A stretch of 64,000 bases of DNA. Origin: Colwellia maritima. Lineage in GTDB: Bacteria; Pseudomonadota; Gammaproteobacteria; Enterobacterales; Alteromonadaceae. Both the position numbers and the translations under genes were made by a program. The stretch is from positions 364,672-428,671 of the forward strand of contig NZ_JAKKSL010000004.1 of the NCBI RefSeq assembly GCF_022669015.1, written 5' to 3'. Positions 62,387 to 64,000 of the stretch are shown here, in pieces; position 1 is the first letter of the stretch; every line of letters begins with the position of its first letter. A model generated the notes under the pieces. The model was not told the origin of the DNA and did not search any database. It saw nothing but the letters and a program-made list of their open reading frames with translations.

Positions 62387-63318
62387 TCAACCATCAGCGT
62401 TAATAGCTGAAATCAACTCAGCAAGGCATGCCTCATTTTGATCATGCGGCACTTGACAAGTACCCGCTGCATTATGCCCACCACCGTTATATTTCAACAT
62501 TAATTCGCCAACATTTGTTTTTGAACTACGATCAAAAATTGATTTACCTGTAGCAAAAACCGTATTTTGTTTTTTAAGCCCCCACATAACATGAATTGAA
62601 ATATTACATTGTGGAAATAAAGCATAAATAACAAAACGGTTACCTGAATAAATAATCTCTTCTTCTCTCAAATCTAAAACGACTAAGTTACCATGAACAG
62701 TTGCACAACGTTTTATTTGTTCTTTGAACTTCTCTTCATGCTCAAAATAAAGATCGGTGCGCTCTTTGACATCAGGCAGTTCTAGTATTTGGTCAATACT
62801 GTGATCTTTACCAAAATCGATTAAATTCATCATCAGTTCATAGTTTGAGATACGAAAATCTCTGAATCGCCCTAAACCAGTTCGAGAATCCATGATGAAG
62901 TTTAGTAGTTCCCGGCGTTTTGCATGTAAGACTTCTTCCATATTGAACTGGGCAGAATCACCCTTGTCTACAGCTTCCATCATGCTTGTCGGCTTGAGGG
63001 ATAGGTTTCTAGACCACCGTAGTAGTCATATACAACACGAGCAGCTGATGGAGCATCAGGGTCAATAATATGATTGTCGCGTTTTTCATTGCGTAAGGTT
63101 TCACTATGGTGGTGATCAAAGGCAATGTTAACGCCATCAACGTAAGGTAAATTGGTTGAAATATCATTTGAGCCGACTTCAATAGAACCATCTTGCATAT
63201 CTTTTGGGTGAACAAAAAGAATATCATCAACTAAATCAATATGTTTTAGTAAAATCGCACATACTAAACCATCGAAATCACTACGAGTTACCAAACGGAA
63301 TTTTTTATTGCCTGACAT
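62387..63318 (-). CDS. DHH-family phosphoesterase-like protein (apparent frameshift)
   Basis: About 310 residues. RSDFDGLVCAILLKH is the first DHH-type motif (DxDG), IAFDHHHSETLRNE the DHH motif itself, IDPDAPSAARVVYDYYG motif III, and NGGGHNAAGTCQVP the DHHA1 end. The frame breaks near 62985-62998. Repaired, it reads LETYPLKPTSMMEAVDKGDSAQFN. Likely a manganese-dependent phosphoesterase (exopolyphosphatase/nanoRNase-like); substrate unproven. Confidence 0.85.
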
Positions 63319-63636
63319 TTACACTCTCCATTAAATATAATTTGTTTTTATTATTTAGCACTATATTGTTTATTTAAACATAATAAAAGTATATTGAATT
63401 AAGTGTAGATACAATTTAAAACTTTTTCGTTTTTTTCAGTATAAATATCGATAGTGACTGCGAAGGTTTATTTCACAGTCTACTCAATACCAAACACTAA
63501 TTCTAAATTATTGCCGTTAAATTCAATAGAAACTCCTTAGCGTCATGATTCTATTCTTTTTTTATTGGAAAATAATAATAAAACTGCTAAATTTCTTAAA
63601 CGAGATTGTACAAGTAAACATAAAATAAGGATGTTT
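63319..63636. other. Intergenic, AT-rich
   Basis: It separates divergent genes (DHH to the left, DUF3592 to the right) and should hold both promoters. No repeat or RNA gene seen. Confidence 0.5.
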
Positions 63637-64000
63637 ATGAAAAAAGGCGGTTATTTATTCGGAGGTATATTTTTCCTAGCAGGGCTAGCCATTTTATATT
63701 TTATGGTGTTATCACCAATTATTGATGTGAGTAAAATGCAGTTTTGGCATGCAACCAAAGCCCGACTTATCAGTGCAAAAGTAGATAGTTACCAAAGCCG
63801 TAATGATGACGGTGGTTTCACCACAATGTACAACGTGCTTATGCGGTATCAATATCAAGTTAGAGGTCATAGTTACACTGGTCAGCGCGTTAAAATAATG
63901 AATGATGAGGCAAGTAGTGACAGCAGTCAGGCCTATGATTTACTAGCGAAAATACAGCATGAGAATAGAGTAAACAATGGCATAACAATTTGGGTTAACC
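63637..64000 (+). CDS. DUF3592-domain membrane protein, cut by window end
   Basis: The start is ATG 63637 with AAGG at 63627-63630; an ATG two codons earlier is in frame. An N-terminal membrane helix (GGIFFLAGLAILYFMVLSP) is followed by a soluble domain with ARLISAKVDSYQSR and LMRYQYQVRGHSYTGQRV, the DUF3592 pattern. At least 121 residues; the C-terminal part, usually with a second helix, is outside the window. Function unknown. Confidence 0.78.
   Translation, partial: MKKGGYLFGGIFFLAGLAILYFMVLSPIIDVSKMQFWHATKARLISAKVDSYQSRNDDGGFTTMYNVLMRYQYQVRGHSYTGQRVKIMNDEASSDSSQAYDLLAKIQHENRVNNGITIWVN

Overview
The window is about 64 kb of low-GC DNA from a marine gammaproteobacterium, most likely Alteromonadales/Colwelliaceae (Colwellia or Thalassotalea type). 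Supporting this are the gene orders rsxABCDGE-nth, rimP-nusA-infB-rbfA-truB-rpsO-pnp-nlpI and gltA/sdhCDAB-sucABCD, together with PEP-CTERM and c-di-GMP proteins. This is judged by eye; no database search was run.

Positions 1-13.2 kb are accessory. They hold a broken DapA-family gene, a methyltransferase framed by integron-type core sites, and a secreted M9 collagenase ending in a dockerin next to a PEP-CTERM protein with a cohesin-like fold. A small chromosomal integron follows: intI at 12246-13210 (+) with a perfect LexA box, a first cassette carrying a DUF4747-like gene plus a membrane-protein gene, and three 55-bp attC-like sites. Within it lie a group II intron and an IS91-like element that has its own tyrosine recombinase. 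Two 169-bp direct repeats, each ending in an attC-like site, frame the intron/IS block.

Positions 13.2-29 kb carry a GNAT acetyltransferase, a broken M28 peptidase, YaeQ, a glyoxalase-fold protein, a CHASE histidine kinase with a REC-GGDEF-EAL regulator, nth, the rsx electron-transport operon and a CsrD-like degenerate GGDEF/EAL protein. Positions 29-40 kb are the conserved translation/RNA operon. Positions 40-46 kb carry a metallopeptidase-like gene, a CsdA-CsdE fusion opposite tcdA, and a GlxA-type regulator. Positions 46-58 kb are a TCA-cycle block: gltA facing away from sdhCDAB, sucAB and sucCD. Positions 58-64 kb hold a DUF2971 gene, a MITE-like inverted-repeat element, an EF-hand protein, a DUF4124 protein, a dienelactone hydrolase, a DHH protein, a DUF3592 protein (cut by the window edge), and the fossil junction of a tandem duplication.

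One property affects the whole annotation. About twenty genes, including gltA, sdhB, sucA, sucD, nth and rsxC, are broken by small indels. The breaks recur at a few contexts: CCAG or CCAAG gaining an A, and indels at CCGG. That pattern indicates systematic sequencing error more than real decay, so most 'pseudogenes' here may be intact in the organism. Split genes are annotated over their full repaired span.
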